64,000 nucleotides of DNA, taken from NCBI GenBank assembly GCA_023333565.1, contig JAJKFH010003680.1, positions 2,666,001-2,730,000 of the forward strand, given 5' to 3'. The DNA comes from Puffinus mauretanicus (Eukaryota > Chordata > Aves > Procellariiformes > Procellariidae). Under the pieces are notes generated by a model, which ran no database searches, was not told the DNA's origin, and worked only from the letters and a program-made list of their open reading frames with translations. This document shows, piece by piece, positions 1 to 10,510 of this stretch. Every line of letters begins with the position of its first letter. Position 1 is the stretch's first letter. A program made the position numbers and the translations under genes.

Positions 1-1473
1 CCATGCAAACCCTTTGAACTCCGTAGTAATAGAAGAGATATTAAATTACTTCCTTCATTTTTCTCATATTTATCAGGTCTCAAGAGAGATTACTTATCTG
101 AGAACTTAGTCGAAATAAAGTAGGCACACTACAGCTCACCACCCAGCAAGTCACGGTCAGTAGGGAACAGGTCTATTCGTATCACCTCCAGCCATGCCCT
201 GGGATGGGCATAGAGAGAGCTCAGTATACAAGTCATGGTTCAATGATACTACGTAATGACAACTTTCCACAAGATAGTGGACTACTACCAACTTCCTGGT
301 GTTTCATAGAATCACAGAAAGATTTATATGATCTGAAGAGAAACCAGAGTATATTTGCGGCACTGTCATGGCAGGATTCATTTGCAGCAGTAGTTTCAAA
401 CTTTGGAGGTGAGCCACTAGCTCTTATATCAAGTCCAGAACTGAGAGAGACTTCAGTGACACCAAAGACAGTGACCTACAAGGCAATTTCAAATATTCCT
501 GGCACAAAGCCCCAAAGGGCTTTCCGTTTTCAGTCTAGTATCTAAATGCTGCTGAGATTTTAAAAATGTACATAGTCCCTCAAGGGCTAAAATATTTCTC
601 TTCAGGAAGGATGGGACAGCATCACTTTGGACCTGCAGAGAACAGTGCATGGGGACTGTGTGCTGGTGGATTCTGAGACCCAACTTGGTAGAGCAGCCTC
701 TAAAATATTGAAATACTTTGCCCAGTATTTGTCAGTGAAATACTTTAATGTTTCATTTTAGAACGGCATTTTTTTGTCACAGAACTGACCCTCCATTTCT
801 CTCCGAAGGTATGAGAAAAAGGCTGAGTAATCTGAAGCACCTGGGACTGAGAGCCCAGCATGGGACACTCCGATGGAGATCTGCTATCCAGAGCTGAGCC
901 TGAACATCAACAATGCTTCAGGGAAGGTGCAATGGGGCTGAGGAGAGCAGAAGCTCTCAACACCCTTGTTGGACTAGGGAGGAAGAACAATGACACACAT
1001 TTTCCAGTGAAAATGAAGGGGAGAGACAAAGGGCACAGGCTCGTTATCAGGGAGTAAGCAGGGGTGTGAACAGAAGGCATACCAGCCACTCTGGCAGCTG
1101 CTAATAAGCACAATCTTATCTAGTGTGAAATGTGAGCTCAGCCCCTCCTGCTGAAGAGAAAGCTGCCCCGGTGGGGTGTTCCCCACATTCCCTCTCCTCT
1201 TCCAGTGTGGGTGCGTGCACACATGGTACAGTTACCCCTGGACAGGCTCTCTGCCCTGCCTGCCTCACGGGTTGTTGACATGTTCATTCCGAACAACCCA
1301 AATGAAAGCTCTGGGCATCTTCATTTCAGATACCAAGTCATTTAGACCCTCAACACTCCTCTCAGGCACATAAATGCTCTGTGCAACCCATGGGAAGTGA
1401 GGCATCCACAGCGGTGTTGCATTAGGGCTGCAGTCCCACATTTCCCGTCACTGGCAGTTATTCCAGAGGCTCC
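1..1473. other. Unique-looking non-coding DNA left of the ERV
   Basis: No gene or recognisable repeat is visible here. A 113-codon frame at 204-545 (+) has no recognisable domain and no splice or promoter context, so it is probably chance. A short patch near 303-318 resembles the terminal repeat of a CR1 element, but the similarity ends within about 15 bases. Confidence 0.6.
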
Positions 1474-1477
1474 TGCT

Positions 1478-2068
1478 TGCTGGTTTTGGCTGGGATAGAG
1501 TTAATTTTCTTCATAGCAGCTAGTATGGGGCTATGCTTTGGATTTGTGCTGGAAACAGGGTTGATAACGCAGAAATGTTTTAGTTATTGTTGAACAGTGC
1601 TTACACAGAGTCAAGGCCTTTTCTGCTCCTCACCCCACCCCACCAGTGAGGAGCCTGGGGGTGCACAAGAAGTTGGGAGGGGACACAGCTGGGACAGCTG
1701 ACCCCAGCTGACCAAAGGGATATTCCACACCATATGATGTCATGCTTAGCAATAAAACCAGGGGAAGAAGAAGGAAGAGGGGGACGTTCGGAGTGATGGC
1801 ATTTGTCTTCCCAAGTCACCGTTAAAGGTGATGGAGCCCTGCTTTCCTGGAGATGGCTGAACACCTGCCTGCCGATGGGAAGTGGTGGATGAATTCCTTG
1901 TTTTGCTTTGCTTGCGTGTGTGGCTTTTGCTTTGCCTATTAAACTGTCTTTATCTCAACCCACGAGTTTTCTCACTTTTACCCTTCTGATTCTCTCCCCC
2001 ATCCCACCGGTGGGGAGTGAGTGAGCGGCTGTGTGGTGCTTAACTGCCGTTTGGAGTTAAACCATGAG
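1478..2068 (+). repeat. 5' LTR of the endogenous retrovirus
   Basis: It aligns along nearly its whole length with 3489-4062. Long shared blocks include the CTGGTTTTGGCTGGGATAGA start and the segment around 1841-1970 with the polyadenylation-type ATTAAA at 1938-1943. The left boundary is uncertain by a few bases: TG is possible at 1474 or 1478. The right end has lost the terminal CA seen in the 3' copy, reading accatgag where the 3' LTR reads accatgaca. A degenerate TATA-like AATAAAA lies at about 1750. An antisense open frame at 1601-1864 recurs at the matching place in the 3' LTR and is a by-product of the repeat. Confidence 0.9.
1938..1943 (+). promoter_or_regulatory. LTR polyadenylation signal ATTAAA (5' LTR)
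   Basis: ATTAAA sits in a T-rich context in the 3' third of the LTR. The same hexamer occurs at 3931-3936 in the 3' LTR. Position and conservation in both copies fit a retroviral R-region poly(A) signal. Confidence 0.55.
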
Positions 2069-2075
2069 TCCTTTT

Positions 2076-2093
2076 TGGCGCCCAGTGTGGGGC
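2076..2093 (+). other. Primer-binding site, tRNA-Lys type
   Basis: TGGCGCCCAGTGTGGGGC lies 8 bases after the 5' LTR end. It differs by two bases from the 18-mer complementary to the tRNA-Lys(1,2) 3' end used by many betaretroviruses. Its place immediately after the LTR supports the call. Priming by lysine tRNA is what points to a class II (ERVK-like) origin. Confidence 0.8.
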
Positions 2094-2460
2094 TTGAAGG
2101 GTTCGAGATAACGACAGGTTTGATTGGAATGTGCTAGTTTGAATTTCTAGCTGTTATTGCTGTTTAGCTATTAATTGGCAGGCTCCTGTGCTTGCCATGG
2201 GGCTTGCTTGCCTTACTGTATATTACAGTCTTGTGCTCGTTAGTGGCTGCTTTTTGCTCTCGCTGCTTGCTGTGCTGCTGTGCTGCTGATCACCTTACTG
2301 TGCCGTGCCTGGGAACATTTTGATAACAGCAATGGCCATGTGCCTGGCCTGGCAGATGGCCAGGCGTCGCTGCTGCTTCTGTGCTGCTGCACTGGACAGG
2401 ATCGAACTCCAGTGTGAACTTGAGTCGAAGGAACTGTGACCTGTGGATGAGTCCACACAG

Positions 2461-2995
2461 GAGCAGGACACCCCGAAGCGTCTGTGGCTGTAGATAAGCC
2501 CATGCCAGAGCAGGTACATCTCGAAGCGTCTGTGGTTGTGGTTATGTCCGTGCCACAGCAGGTATACCTTTGAAGGGATTGTGGCCAAAGGATAAGTCCA
2601 CACTGGAGAAGGTACACGTCGAAGCATCTGTGGCTGTGGACGAGTCCATGCTGCAGCAAATACACCTTGAAGCATCAGTGGCTGTGCATGAGGTCATACT
2701 GGAGCACCTCAAAGTGTGTGGCCATGGATAAGCCCTTGACAGAGCAGGTACACCCTTGGAGGGACTGCAGCCATGAGTAAGGCCGTGTTGGAGCAGGTAT
2801 ATCTCTGAAGGCATTGTGGCCCATGGAGAAGGCCATGCTGGAACAGGTGCACCTCAAAGCGACTGTGGCTGTGGATAAGTCTATGCTGCAGCAGGTATAC
2901 CCCTGGAAAGACGGTGACTCATAGATAATGCTCCACTTGAAGCAGGTACAACCCTAAGGGACTGCAATCTGTGGATAAGTCCAAGCCGGAGCAGG
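2461..2995 (+). repeat. 48-bp tandem array (about 12 units) inside the ERV
   Basis: The recurring anchor GAGCAGG or close variants appears near 2461, 2508, 2556, 2606, 2654, 2702, 2742, 2791, 2841, 2889, 2940 and 2989. Spacing is 47-50 bp, except for one 40-bp unit that lost about 8 bases. Units share a core of the type gtggctgtggataagtcca. The modal 48-bp period equals 16 codons. On the sense strand, around 2829-2890, two consecutive units stay open and give similar 16-residue segments, so the array may once have been translated. Frameshifts and stops now interrupt it. Several overlapping antisense open frames (2240-2857) are shadows of the repeat. I do not know a function for such an array. 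Confidence 0.85.
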
Positions 2996-3000
2996 GGCAA

Positions 3001-3470
3001 GGGGAGGAGTTCATTGCAATGTTAAACTCAATGGTCTGGTCCAAAGGGACCAGGGGTGGAGACTGTAATGGAAATACCTTTAAATTGCTGTAACTCGGGA
3101 TTTGAGTTGCATGATATAGGAATTACTATAGCAGGAACCACCTGAACCAATGGAGGACAAGCCTTACAAGAAGCAGCGCAAGTGCAGCAGTGACCCGACC
3201 TGAGCTGGCTTTGGTGCCAAATAACTCCACACAAGACTCCACCTCTCCTGTCCTGAGTGACCACCATAACAGATGGAGCCCAAAGTCACGGACTAAATGA
3301 ATTCAATGGACATTTGTGGACATTTTATGGGCATTTTATGGACATTTCACAGGGGTGGTCCATGACTAAGGGAATGATATCTGTGTACTGTATCAAAGGA
3401 TGGGAAGGGGGGTGGTGGTTAATGAGGATGTGTTGGATAGTGTGGGACCTGAGCATGACATAAATGGTAT
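3001..3470 (+). pseudogene. Decayed 3' interior of the ERV
   Basis: This lies between the tandem array and the purine tract. One + frame from about 3067 to 3330 reads as coding-like sequence broken by at least three in-frame stops, which suggests the remains of a retroviral reading frame. I could not assign it to gag, pol or env. A small tandem repeat based on tggacattttatgg occupies about 3306-3352, and a G-rich run lies at 3399-3420. Confidence 0.5.
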
Positions 3471-3488
3471 GGAATAAGGGATGGAGAA
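3471..3488 (+). other. Polypurine tract
   Basis: GGAATAAGGGATGGAGAA lies directly before the 3' LTR, purines except for two T's. This is the expected place for the plus-strand primer of reverse transcription, although the tract is not perfect. Confidence 0.6.
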
Positions 3489-4062
3489 TGAGCTGGTTTT
3501 GGCTGGGATAGAGTTAATTTTCTTCATAGCAGCTCGTATGGGGCTATGTTTTGGATTTGTTTTGAAAACAGTGTTGATGTTTTTGTCACTGCTGAGCAGT
3601 GCTTACACAGGGTCAAGGCCTTTTCTGCTCCTCACCCCACCCCACCAGAGAGCAGCCTGGGGGTGCACAAGAAGTTGGGAGGGGACACAGCTGGGACAGC
3701 TGACCCCAACTGACCAAAGGGATATTCCATACCATATGATGTCATGCTCAGTATGTAAAGCTGGGGGAAGAAGGAGACGTTCAGAGTGATGGTGTTTGTC
3801 TTCCCAAGTCACCGTTACTCGTGATGGAGCCCTGCTTTCCTGGAGATGGCTGAACACCTGCCTGCCGATGGGAAGTAGTGAATGAATTCCTTGTTTTGCT
3901 TCGCTTGTGTGTGTGGCTTTTGCTTTGCCTATTAAACTGTCTTTATCTCAACCCACGAGTTTTCTCACTTTTACTCTTCTGATTCTCTTCCCCATCCTAC
4001 CGGGGGGGAGTGAGCGAGCAGCTGGGTGGGGTTGAGTTGCCGGCTGGGGTTAAACCATGACA
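3489..4062 (+). repeat. 3' LTR of the endogenous retrovirus
   Basis: It is the partner of 1478-2068, begins TGAGCTGG and ends CATGACA, so the TG...CA termini are intact. Compared with the 5' LTR it lacks about 11 bp near 3577 and about 10 bp near 3765, and has scattered substitutions. The ATTAAA at 3931-3936 is kept. The TATA-like element reads GTATGTAAAG near 3750. An antisense open frame at 3603-3857 mirrors the one in the 5' LTR and is not a gene. Confidence 0.9.
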
Positions 4063-7030
4063 CTGCACAAGGAGGTGCCAGACTCTGCAGTGGCAGTGCA
4101 CGTTGCAGTGTCACCCTGGCCCAGGCCCTGGTGACAATGCCAGCTGGTGCATGCAGCACCATGCATAGCACTGCACCTACCATCACTAATGATGTTGAGT
4201 ATACGAAAGCAAGACAACATGGCAGCCCAGCATCAAGAAAGCTCTTGTCCTAGTAAATGATGCAGATGGCAAAGATTTATCTACACACAAGTGCCTGCGT
4301 ATGTGTAGCTACTCTCCTCTAGTGCATCAGTTCATTACGAGCATCTGCTTCATGACAAGAAGCGTGGTGAGTCCACGTTAATGTGCCTGTGCCCATGCCT
4401 ACATTGGTGAGCTATGTGGGGTAGCATATGTGTCTGCTTGTGTGGAAGGTACATGTCCATACGTGTTCAACTGTGCATCCAGGTGGTGGATGGTTATTTG
4501 GTGAGGTCCTTAAACAACATTTTGTATCTGTTTCCTTCAGCAAAATATATATATTTTTAAATTAAACCAGAAGCTAAATGTAATTTGCACATTGAAAACA
4601 ACATTCAGCATGTCTGTGCTTCAGGACAAGCCTTGGAAAATATGGAGTTTCATCTATAGGCAGGACTGTCTTTGGAAAGACACTTTGAAGTGTTTTTTGC
4701 TTTCCCTGTGTTCTGTGGGAGTTCAGGAAGCAGACTCCAGTCCCTTCTCTCCTGATGGCAAATGTGTATCTCTCAGCAGTGTTGGCTTCAGATTTTAAAA
4801 TGCCAGTTGGATATGCCATCTGAAATTATCTCACATTTGAATATATTGGTATTTTTAGTTACTCATTCACATGTGTGGCATCCAAAATTATGCTGGGACC
4901 TGCTCAGAGCATTATCTAAGGAACGCACAGTGCAGAGTCCAACCCCAGCGGGGTATGGCATCACACAAGCTGCTAAGTCAGGCACCTCATCCTGTGTCTG
5001 CTGCTGCAGCGAGCAGAGAGACCAGCACGGGCAGAGGCAGCGCAGGATGGGAGACCTCCTCAGGTCTTGGACAACCCTCCAGAAGAATCCCACTTTCTCC
5101 CACAGAGTGCAAAGGGAGCAAGCGCCGAGCTGGCCAGCTGGGATGGGAGAGGGTGGGCAGGGGCAAAGCTCCCAGTGAGATGCAAGTGGAGCAGGACACA
5201 GAGGGGGCAATTTAGACTGAACATCCCTGTGTTTGTCCTACGTGTGCACGCACAGCCTTCCTCGGAGTTGACAAGAGGGGTCCTCTGAGGATGTAGGGGA
5301 GAGTGCAGGGAATATATTAATTTATTCTCTCCTTAACATCTCTCAACACTATTGTTCTCTCCGTCTGCACCCAGAAAAGGCTGTAGCACTGGGATGGTGT
5401 ACAGTTAGAGTTCACCCTTTATTGTTTTGGCTTTGATTTTCCAGATCCTTTCTTTGAATGTCCTCTTCAGAGAAGAGTTTATAACAGCATGTGAAGCATG
5501 TTAGTGTCCAGACATAGTCCTGAAAGACACGGCTCTTGGGTACTCATCTTGTCTCAGCCAAAGGTTTCCTTTATAACCTCACCTTTGAGCTCACCTGTAA
5601 AATTACCTGATTTGAGCCATTGAGCTGTTACTGAACAGAAGGCTGGATCCTGCCTAACACTCTGCTGAGATTTATTTCTGCAGAGACCCAGTGTTAGTCC
5701 AGCACTCCTGAAAGGTTAGGCAGGGCTTGCAGATTTTTGTCACACTGAGATACAAGGGCTGGTGCAAGACTAACCACGTTGATGCTGACGCAGCTAGGTT
5801 GGATAGGAAGGGAGGAGGTATGGTGCTTGTGCTCAGGCCAGGCAGAGGTGTTTTTAAAGCATTTATAAGAACCAGTAATAACTACTCAAACACACTGCCT
5901 TCCAGCCACATGCTGTACCCAGAGACCCCTTCTCATGCAGTCCTCCCACACCTCTGTCTCCCTGTAGCCTGGTTAACCACCTCCATGATTTCTACACCAA
6001 ACCCCCAACAATAGGTTAGCCCAAGGGTGACAGAAGTTGGCCAAACAGCCCATGGAGGATATGTGCTTCCTGTGCACCCCCTTCTCCCATGGAAACCTGA
6101 AAATGAAATTCTTTCAGACCCTGAGAGAATCTCAGATGAAAGACAAATACGGGAACTAGCCCAGAGGCTTGGGACAGCGTGCACAGAAATAATTTGGTTT
6201 TGAACTAGGTTTCACTCGTGTTTGTAGTTTTTAGCGGTGCTCCAAGACCCGGGTGCGGAGGCAGAATTCCAAGCAATAAACAGTGTTTGAAACAAATCTT
6301 TGAGGGCTGCCTTTAAAGATGAGCCCTCCAGGTCTCTATTCCCCTCAGAGTGGGAGAGGTGACTTGAATTACGTCTCCTGGCACTAGTCATGTACGTACC
6401 TGTATGTTTATAATCATAGACTTAGAGCAAAACACAGAATTATATAATTCTCTGTGTACTCACATTGCAGAGCTGTCATTATTACGCTGTCTTGACTCTA
6501 TGCACTGGGCAAATGGACAAGAAAATTTTGGGATAGGGTTATTCGCAGGTTTTAAGCTTCTTTTTATTTCTTTCTCCCTGAATGTCGAGAGAAGTGCTTA
6601 TAGCCTGATCAGTGCCTGATATATAGAAGCTCACTTCCTAGATGACAAACTCAAACACCGGAACCTCTTCACTATCAGGGACACGAGACCTCCCTGTAGT
6701 TATAAAGCACATGTCTACACTGTCCAGGACTTCAGGACCAGAACTGGTGAATGACATCAACATGATCTTATGCATCAGCCAAGCAGAGTCAGCATAGCCT
6801 GGAGCATTGTCCTCTCCTTGGGTCACACCGCTGGACTGGTGAGCTGTCACGATGCTACCCATTGAGCTGTCCCTTTGTGAAATGGGGGTAGAAATGCTTC
6901 CAGGAGGTCCATATGGAGCCAGGAAATATTTTCAGTCAGCTGAGAATAAGCACTTCTACTTTGCTTGGAGAGAGCAGTGGCAACCTGTGCTCTGGCACTG
7001 TGGCCTTCACATTTTCCACGTTCCTCCTGG
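4063..7030. other. Anonymous non-coding DNA
   Basis: No gene is recognised. Several overlapping frames of 60-138 codons on both strands at 4760-5290 coincide with a modest GC rise and show no domain. A bulged inverted repeat lies at 5642-5703. A segment near 6845-6895 weakly resembles the 3' half of a MIR-type SINE (ccctttgtgaaatggggg). Confidence 0.6.
5642..5703. repeat. Bulged inverted repeat (possible hairpin)
   Basis: The arms GCTGGA...TAACACT...CTGC (5642-5665) pair with GCAG...AGTGTTA...TCCAGC (5680-5703). This gives about 17 pairs in three blocks, broken by 6-nt bulges on opposite sides, with a 14-nt loop. It could be a remnant of a palindromic repeat or chance. Confidence 0.45.
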
Positions 7031-7100
7031 CACTGCTGAGGTTTCACTGATTTCAGTGCAGCTTACTCCTGATGTGTATTGGTGCATGAGTTTCACCCAA
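7031..7100. repeat. Possible ancient amniote palindromic repeat fragment
   Basis: The run tttcactgatttcagtgcag followed by ttactcctgatgtgtattgg resembles a repeat I recall from reptile genomes, in which 'cactgacttcagtggagt' precedes 'tactcctgatttacactgg'. The match is from memory and not computed. Confidence 0.35.
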
Positions 7101-8623
7101 GAGTTTCACCATCTTATGGGGAGAGAAACTCTTACAAGGTGATGAAGGAGCCATCTACTCTCCTGTTGCACCACGAGTATGGAAAGAAAATACATGTTAG
7201 AAAACCTTCCCAATGGCATTGAAGCAGGAACATGCTCTCATATGGGCATTTGTGAATCTCTCCTTGACAAAGTCACTGCTCCCTGGTTATTTGATATGCT
7301 CCAGCCAGAAATCTTATATGCCAGGCAGTACATAACCTTAACAAGACATCAAGCCAGCCAGCCTCACACGCTCTCAACTTTCAGGAGGGCAAAACCCATT
7401 CAAGCATCTGTAGAGCTGGTTATATTTTATTAAAATGATGCTGGAGAATAGGGCACGAGAGAGGATTCCTCCCCACGAGAGAGGGAGAGGCATTTGTGCG
7501 CCAGGAGAGCTGATGTGAAGGGAAATGTCCATAAGTGGCAGAAGGAGGTGTGGGGAGGATATGCTTTTGGGTGAACTCCTCCAACACCACCTGGGTTGAC
7601 AGCTGAGCAAAAGTGCGAATACGTGTGACAGTGATATACATGGGAACCAAAGCAAGACAGCATCTGAGAGGCCCAGAAGAGGTTCAGCTGCCTTGTTATG
7701 ACATGCTCTGAAATAAGAAAAAGGAACCATCTCATCATGCTAATAATTTTCTGGAAACAAAAAGTAAGATGAAAGGGAAAGATATTTTGGCTTGTGCCTA
7801 AATTGACTATTTTCTTTGACTGCAAGCACAGGACTTGTAGCCACTGCATGAAATGCGACAGGAATGTAATGGATCTGCCTGTCTTGATTCAGCACCAGTG
7901 AGGACAGGCAAAACCCCCATGACCTCATAGGTGTTTTCCATCTCTCATTTCTCTGACTCCACGATAGAATGAGACAGGAGGCATTAAAAAGACATCTGAA
8001 GGGAAAAAGCTTTCCCATTACATCAATAAAAAATACTAGCCCCAGCGGGAGGAGGTTGTCAAAGACGCCCAGCCTGAAAGCCTTAATAAAACCTGTCTTC
8101 CAAGCAGTTGATATTCCTCTCCCTACAACATGTAAAGCTGCAAAAGCTGACAGCCAAGGCAGCAATCAGAGCCTTTGGCTTTGAAAGCAGAGGCCGCTTT
8201 GCTGTCGGCTGCAAGAGTTTCTAGGGAACTTGAGCTTCTTGAACACTTCCCATTCAAATGAACAGTGCCGACATGCCCTGGGTGGAAGGAGCCTTTTTTT
8301 CTCCCCTTTCCTCTGCCAGGTCTCCTCCATCTTGCCTTAGCAGAAGGAAACAGCCTACACAAGACCAAACTGTTCATCAGCTGGAACCAACAAGCCAAAC
8401 TGCTTTTACTTATTGTCCCTCCCGCAGCACCTGCTCTCTCTAAACATCACGGATACCACCCGGCCCCAGTTCTTATTTCCACATTACAGCAGAGCCTCCC
8501 ACTTTCTCAAACATCAGGCAGGCGAACCACTGCTCATAGAAAATAGTTACAATACTGGCAGTTTGGGGCCGGCACAGTTGCAATGTGCATCCCAGGCTGG
8601 CAGTTCGGGGACAGTAAACACAG
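7101..8623. other. Anonymous non-coding DNA
   Basis: Nothing recognisable. Minus-strand frames of 118-141 codons (7374-8165) and plus-strand frames of 60-93 codons (7969-8643) overlap one another, lack splice context and look like chance. Confidence 0.6.
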
Positions 8624-8695
8624 ATCATGGAAACACAGGATAATTCAGGTGGGAAGGGACCTTAGGACGTGTCTAGACCAACCTCCTGCTCAGTT
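8624..8695 (-). mobile_element. CR1 LINE 3' end, truncated
   Basis: The segment taattcaggtgggaagggac followed by accaacctcctgctcag is the reverse complement of the well-known avian CR1 3' terminus, which reads roughly 'ggaggttggactagatgac...cttccaacct'. Only about 70 bp are recognisable, as expected for the 5'-truncated copies typical of CR1. The degenerate CR1 octamer tail corresponds to atcatggaaacacagg at the left. Confidence 0.8.
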
Positions 8696-10394
8696 GTTAC
8701 ATGCCATCACCTACACCATTGTCTCTGGCCATCTGTTCTGTGGTCACAAATCTCCAGATGCCTGGCACAGAAGTGCTTTTCTTGGAACAGGGGAGGCATC
8801 ATGTTTGCAGTTCCCAGCAACTTCCAGCCGGGCAAACTAACAGCAACCCTGCCAGCCTTCGCCTCTGTTTTCCAGGGTATGGCTCTTTCTTCTCAAGAGT
8901 TTCCATCTTTCAAATGATTCTCCTTTTGTCTCAGCCCTAGACATGTATCAGTTGTATCTCCCATCCTTGTGATCCTGGTCACCTGGTCTCTCTTGTTCTC
9001 AGAACAAAAAATAGGTGAAGGAACTGTAGCAGAGACTTGAGCCTCCTGCTGTAGGAATCACTTCTCTTGGGGGAACCTGGGCAAGAACCCCCTCCATTTC
9101 CAGAACAACCTCCCCACATCCCACCATAGGCTATATCCCCCCCATCTCTACTCCCATTTCACAGGGAAATTCGGGAGTGACAAATCTCTGCTGTTCCATG
9201 AGAGGGCAGTGTGGTCTGGAAGCAAAGCCTCCACTGAAAACCGTAGGGATGTCTGGGCAGGAGGAGGCCGGGACTGATGGGGGAAATGTCCCAGAGCATT
9301 TAATAAGGATGCAGTCAGTCATGTTCTTGGGGACTTATGAAGACTCTGCAGACCCCAAGAATTTACTAGAGATGAGATCCTCTCTGTGTTTTTTTAAAGT
9401 CTGGAATGGAGCTAGAAATCTCTTTGAAACACTGGTGAAGAAAGAAAGTTAAAGAAAGGAGGTTATTATCTATTAAATTCTGTACAGAGCAGGTTCTGAA
9501 GGACTCTGCTGGGTTCTCTTTAGAAATCCTGCCTCTTGCTGAACTGCCTTAGCTTTGTACTACCGGAGTTTAATCAGAAGGGACATTCTGCTCATTATGT
9601 TTTTCACAAAAGCTCACTGAGGTTCCTGGCACATCGTCACATCTTCAGAAGAGACCTCGATACACTGCCTGCTGGGAGCTGAAGGTGTAAAGAAAAATCT
9701 AGGCCAAGCACCCTGGGAATATTTCATCCCTGAATACCACTGAGACAGAAAACAGCATCCTAACTGGTTAACTTCTCTTTGTGTGGAGTCCAAGGAGGGT
9801 CATCTGGCTTCCCAGTAGCTCACCTACAGAGGTCCTATCCCATATCCTCTCTCCTACAAACATTTTTCTCTATGTAAATAGGCCACAAGTCAAGAAGTTG
9901 CTCCCGAGAGAGGTTACACCTCAAGTAGCAACTGCCCTCCTGAGCTGGGGCTCATCCTGAGTTAGTTCCTCTGCTTTCTCTCCTCCACCAAGGAGCCACG
10001 GGACATGTGTGGCATGGCTAAAGAGGCCGGACACTGTGACACTTTGGTACCTTTCTTCAGAAATTATCCCAGATGTAGGAGAGGAAGGGAGGCTGTCTCC
10101 ACTGACTTCATCTTTGCTCTGAGACATGCAAGAAAAGAGGATTCCCCTCTATCCTGCAAGCAGTCTCTCTGGAAAGAGGAGATATCCTCTTCTGTGGGAG
10201 GAAGGAAACTTCCTCCTCTCTCCCTCATCACGACAGAGCAAAGGGCAAACCACGAACACTCTCTCCTTAACCATACACAGCCACAAGAAAGACATAAAGA
10301 GATCTCTGCTCCTTTAAGCTGCTCCGTGGTGTGGCCCTAGGCAGCTGCAGTTCACATTATTTGAGACCCTCTCTTGTAACCTGCTGACGTCTGC
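8696..10394. other. Anonymous non-coding DNA with one weak SINE remnant
   Basis: At 9150-9185 the text cccatttcacagggaaattc resembles the minus strand of a MIR-type SINE ('cccattttacagggaaactgagg'). Otherwise I see no gene or repeat. Frames at 9177-9452 (+) and 10005-10340 (+) have no recognisable content. Confidence 0.5.
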
Positions 10395-10399
10395 CTCAT

Positions 10400-10510
10400 C
10401 AGGTGACTTCAGCCAAGGTGTTGCCTCAGGTTCCCTGTCTTACAAAAGGAACATTACTACCACCTCACACCTTAAAAAAAGCGTTGAGACCTAGAGGGAA
10501 GTGGCACAGA
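10400..10510 (+). mobile_element. Ancient tRNA-derived SINE (MIR-like) 3' part
   Basis: The succession gttgcctcaggttccctgtc, ttacaaaaggaacattacta and gcgttgagacctagagggaa matches the order of a vertebrate tRNA-SINE tail: 'gcctcagtttccctgtcttgtaaaatggggataat...aagcgctttgagacctatgga'. The tRNA-like head is not clear. Divergence is high, so the family name is left open. Confidence 0.5.

Larger units (their letters stand above)
1478..4062 (+). mobile_element. Non-autonomous endogenous retrovirus (class II/ERVK-like), 2.6 kb, with both LTRs
   Basis: Two direct repeats of about 570-590 bp flank a 1.4-kb interior. The order 5' LTR, PBS, interior, purine tract, 3' LTR fixes the orientation as +. The interior has no recognisable gag, pro, pol or env. 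Most of it is a 48-bp tandem array followed by a decayed coding-like tail. It would therefore have needed enzymes from a full-length relative. The LTR type matches a family I recall as abundant in neoavian birds, but I do not assign a Repbase name. By eye the LTRs differ at about 8% of sites plus two indels of roughly 10-12 bp, which implies an old insertion. No clean target-site duplication is seen: both flanks carry CTGC next to the element, but a full 6-bp duplication is not preserved. The class II assignment rests mainly on the PBS and is less certain than the ERV call itself. Confidence 0.9.

Noticed and set aside
303..318. catagaatcacagaa, resembling the CR1 terminal octamer repeat
   Set aside because: The adjoining sequence does not continue into the CR1 3' end, so the match is too short to support a copy.
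1601..1864. Antisense 87-codon frame in the 5' LTR, mirrored by 84 codons at 3603-3857
   Set aside because: The two frames are similar only because the LTRs are copies of each other. No separate promoter or family match is visible.
2240..2857. Several overlapping minus-strand frames (60-141 codons) with internally repeated protein segments
   Set aside because: The protein repeats come from the 48-bp tandem array read backwards. The element's LTR-PBS-PPT order shows its sense strand is +.
1467..4068. Target-site duplication of the ERV
   Set aside because: Only CTGC is shared at the two edges, in slightly different register. This is too short and ambiguous to call.
7430..8165. Minus-strand frames of 139 and 141 codons
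   Set aside because: They overlap each other in different frames and lack any motif. Chance is sufficient.
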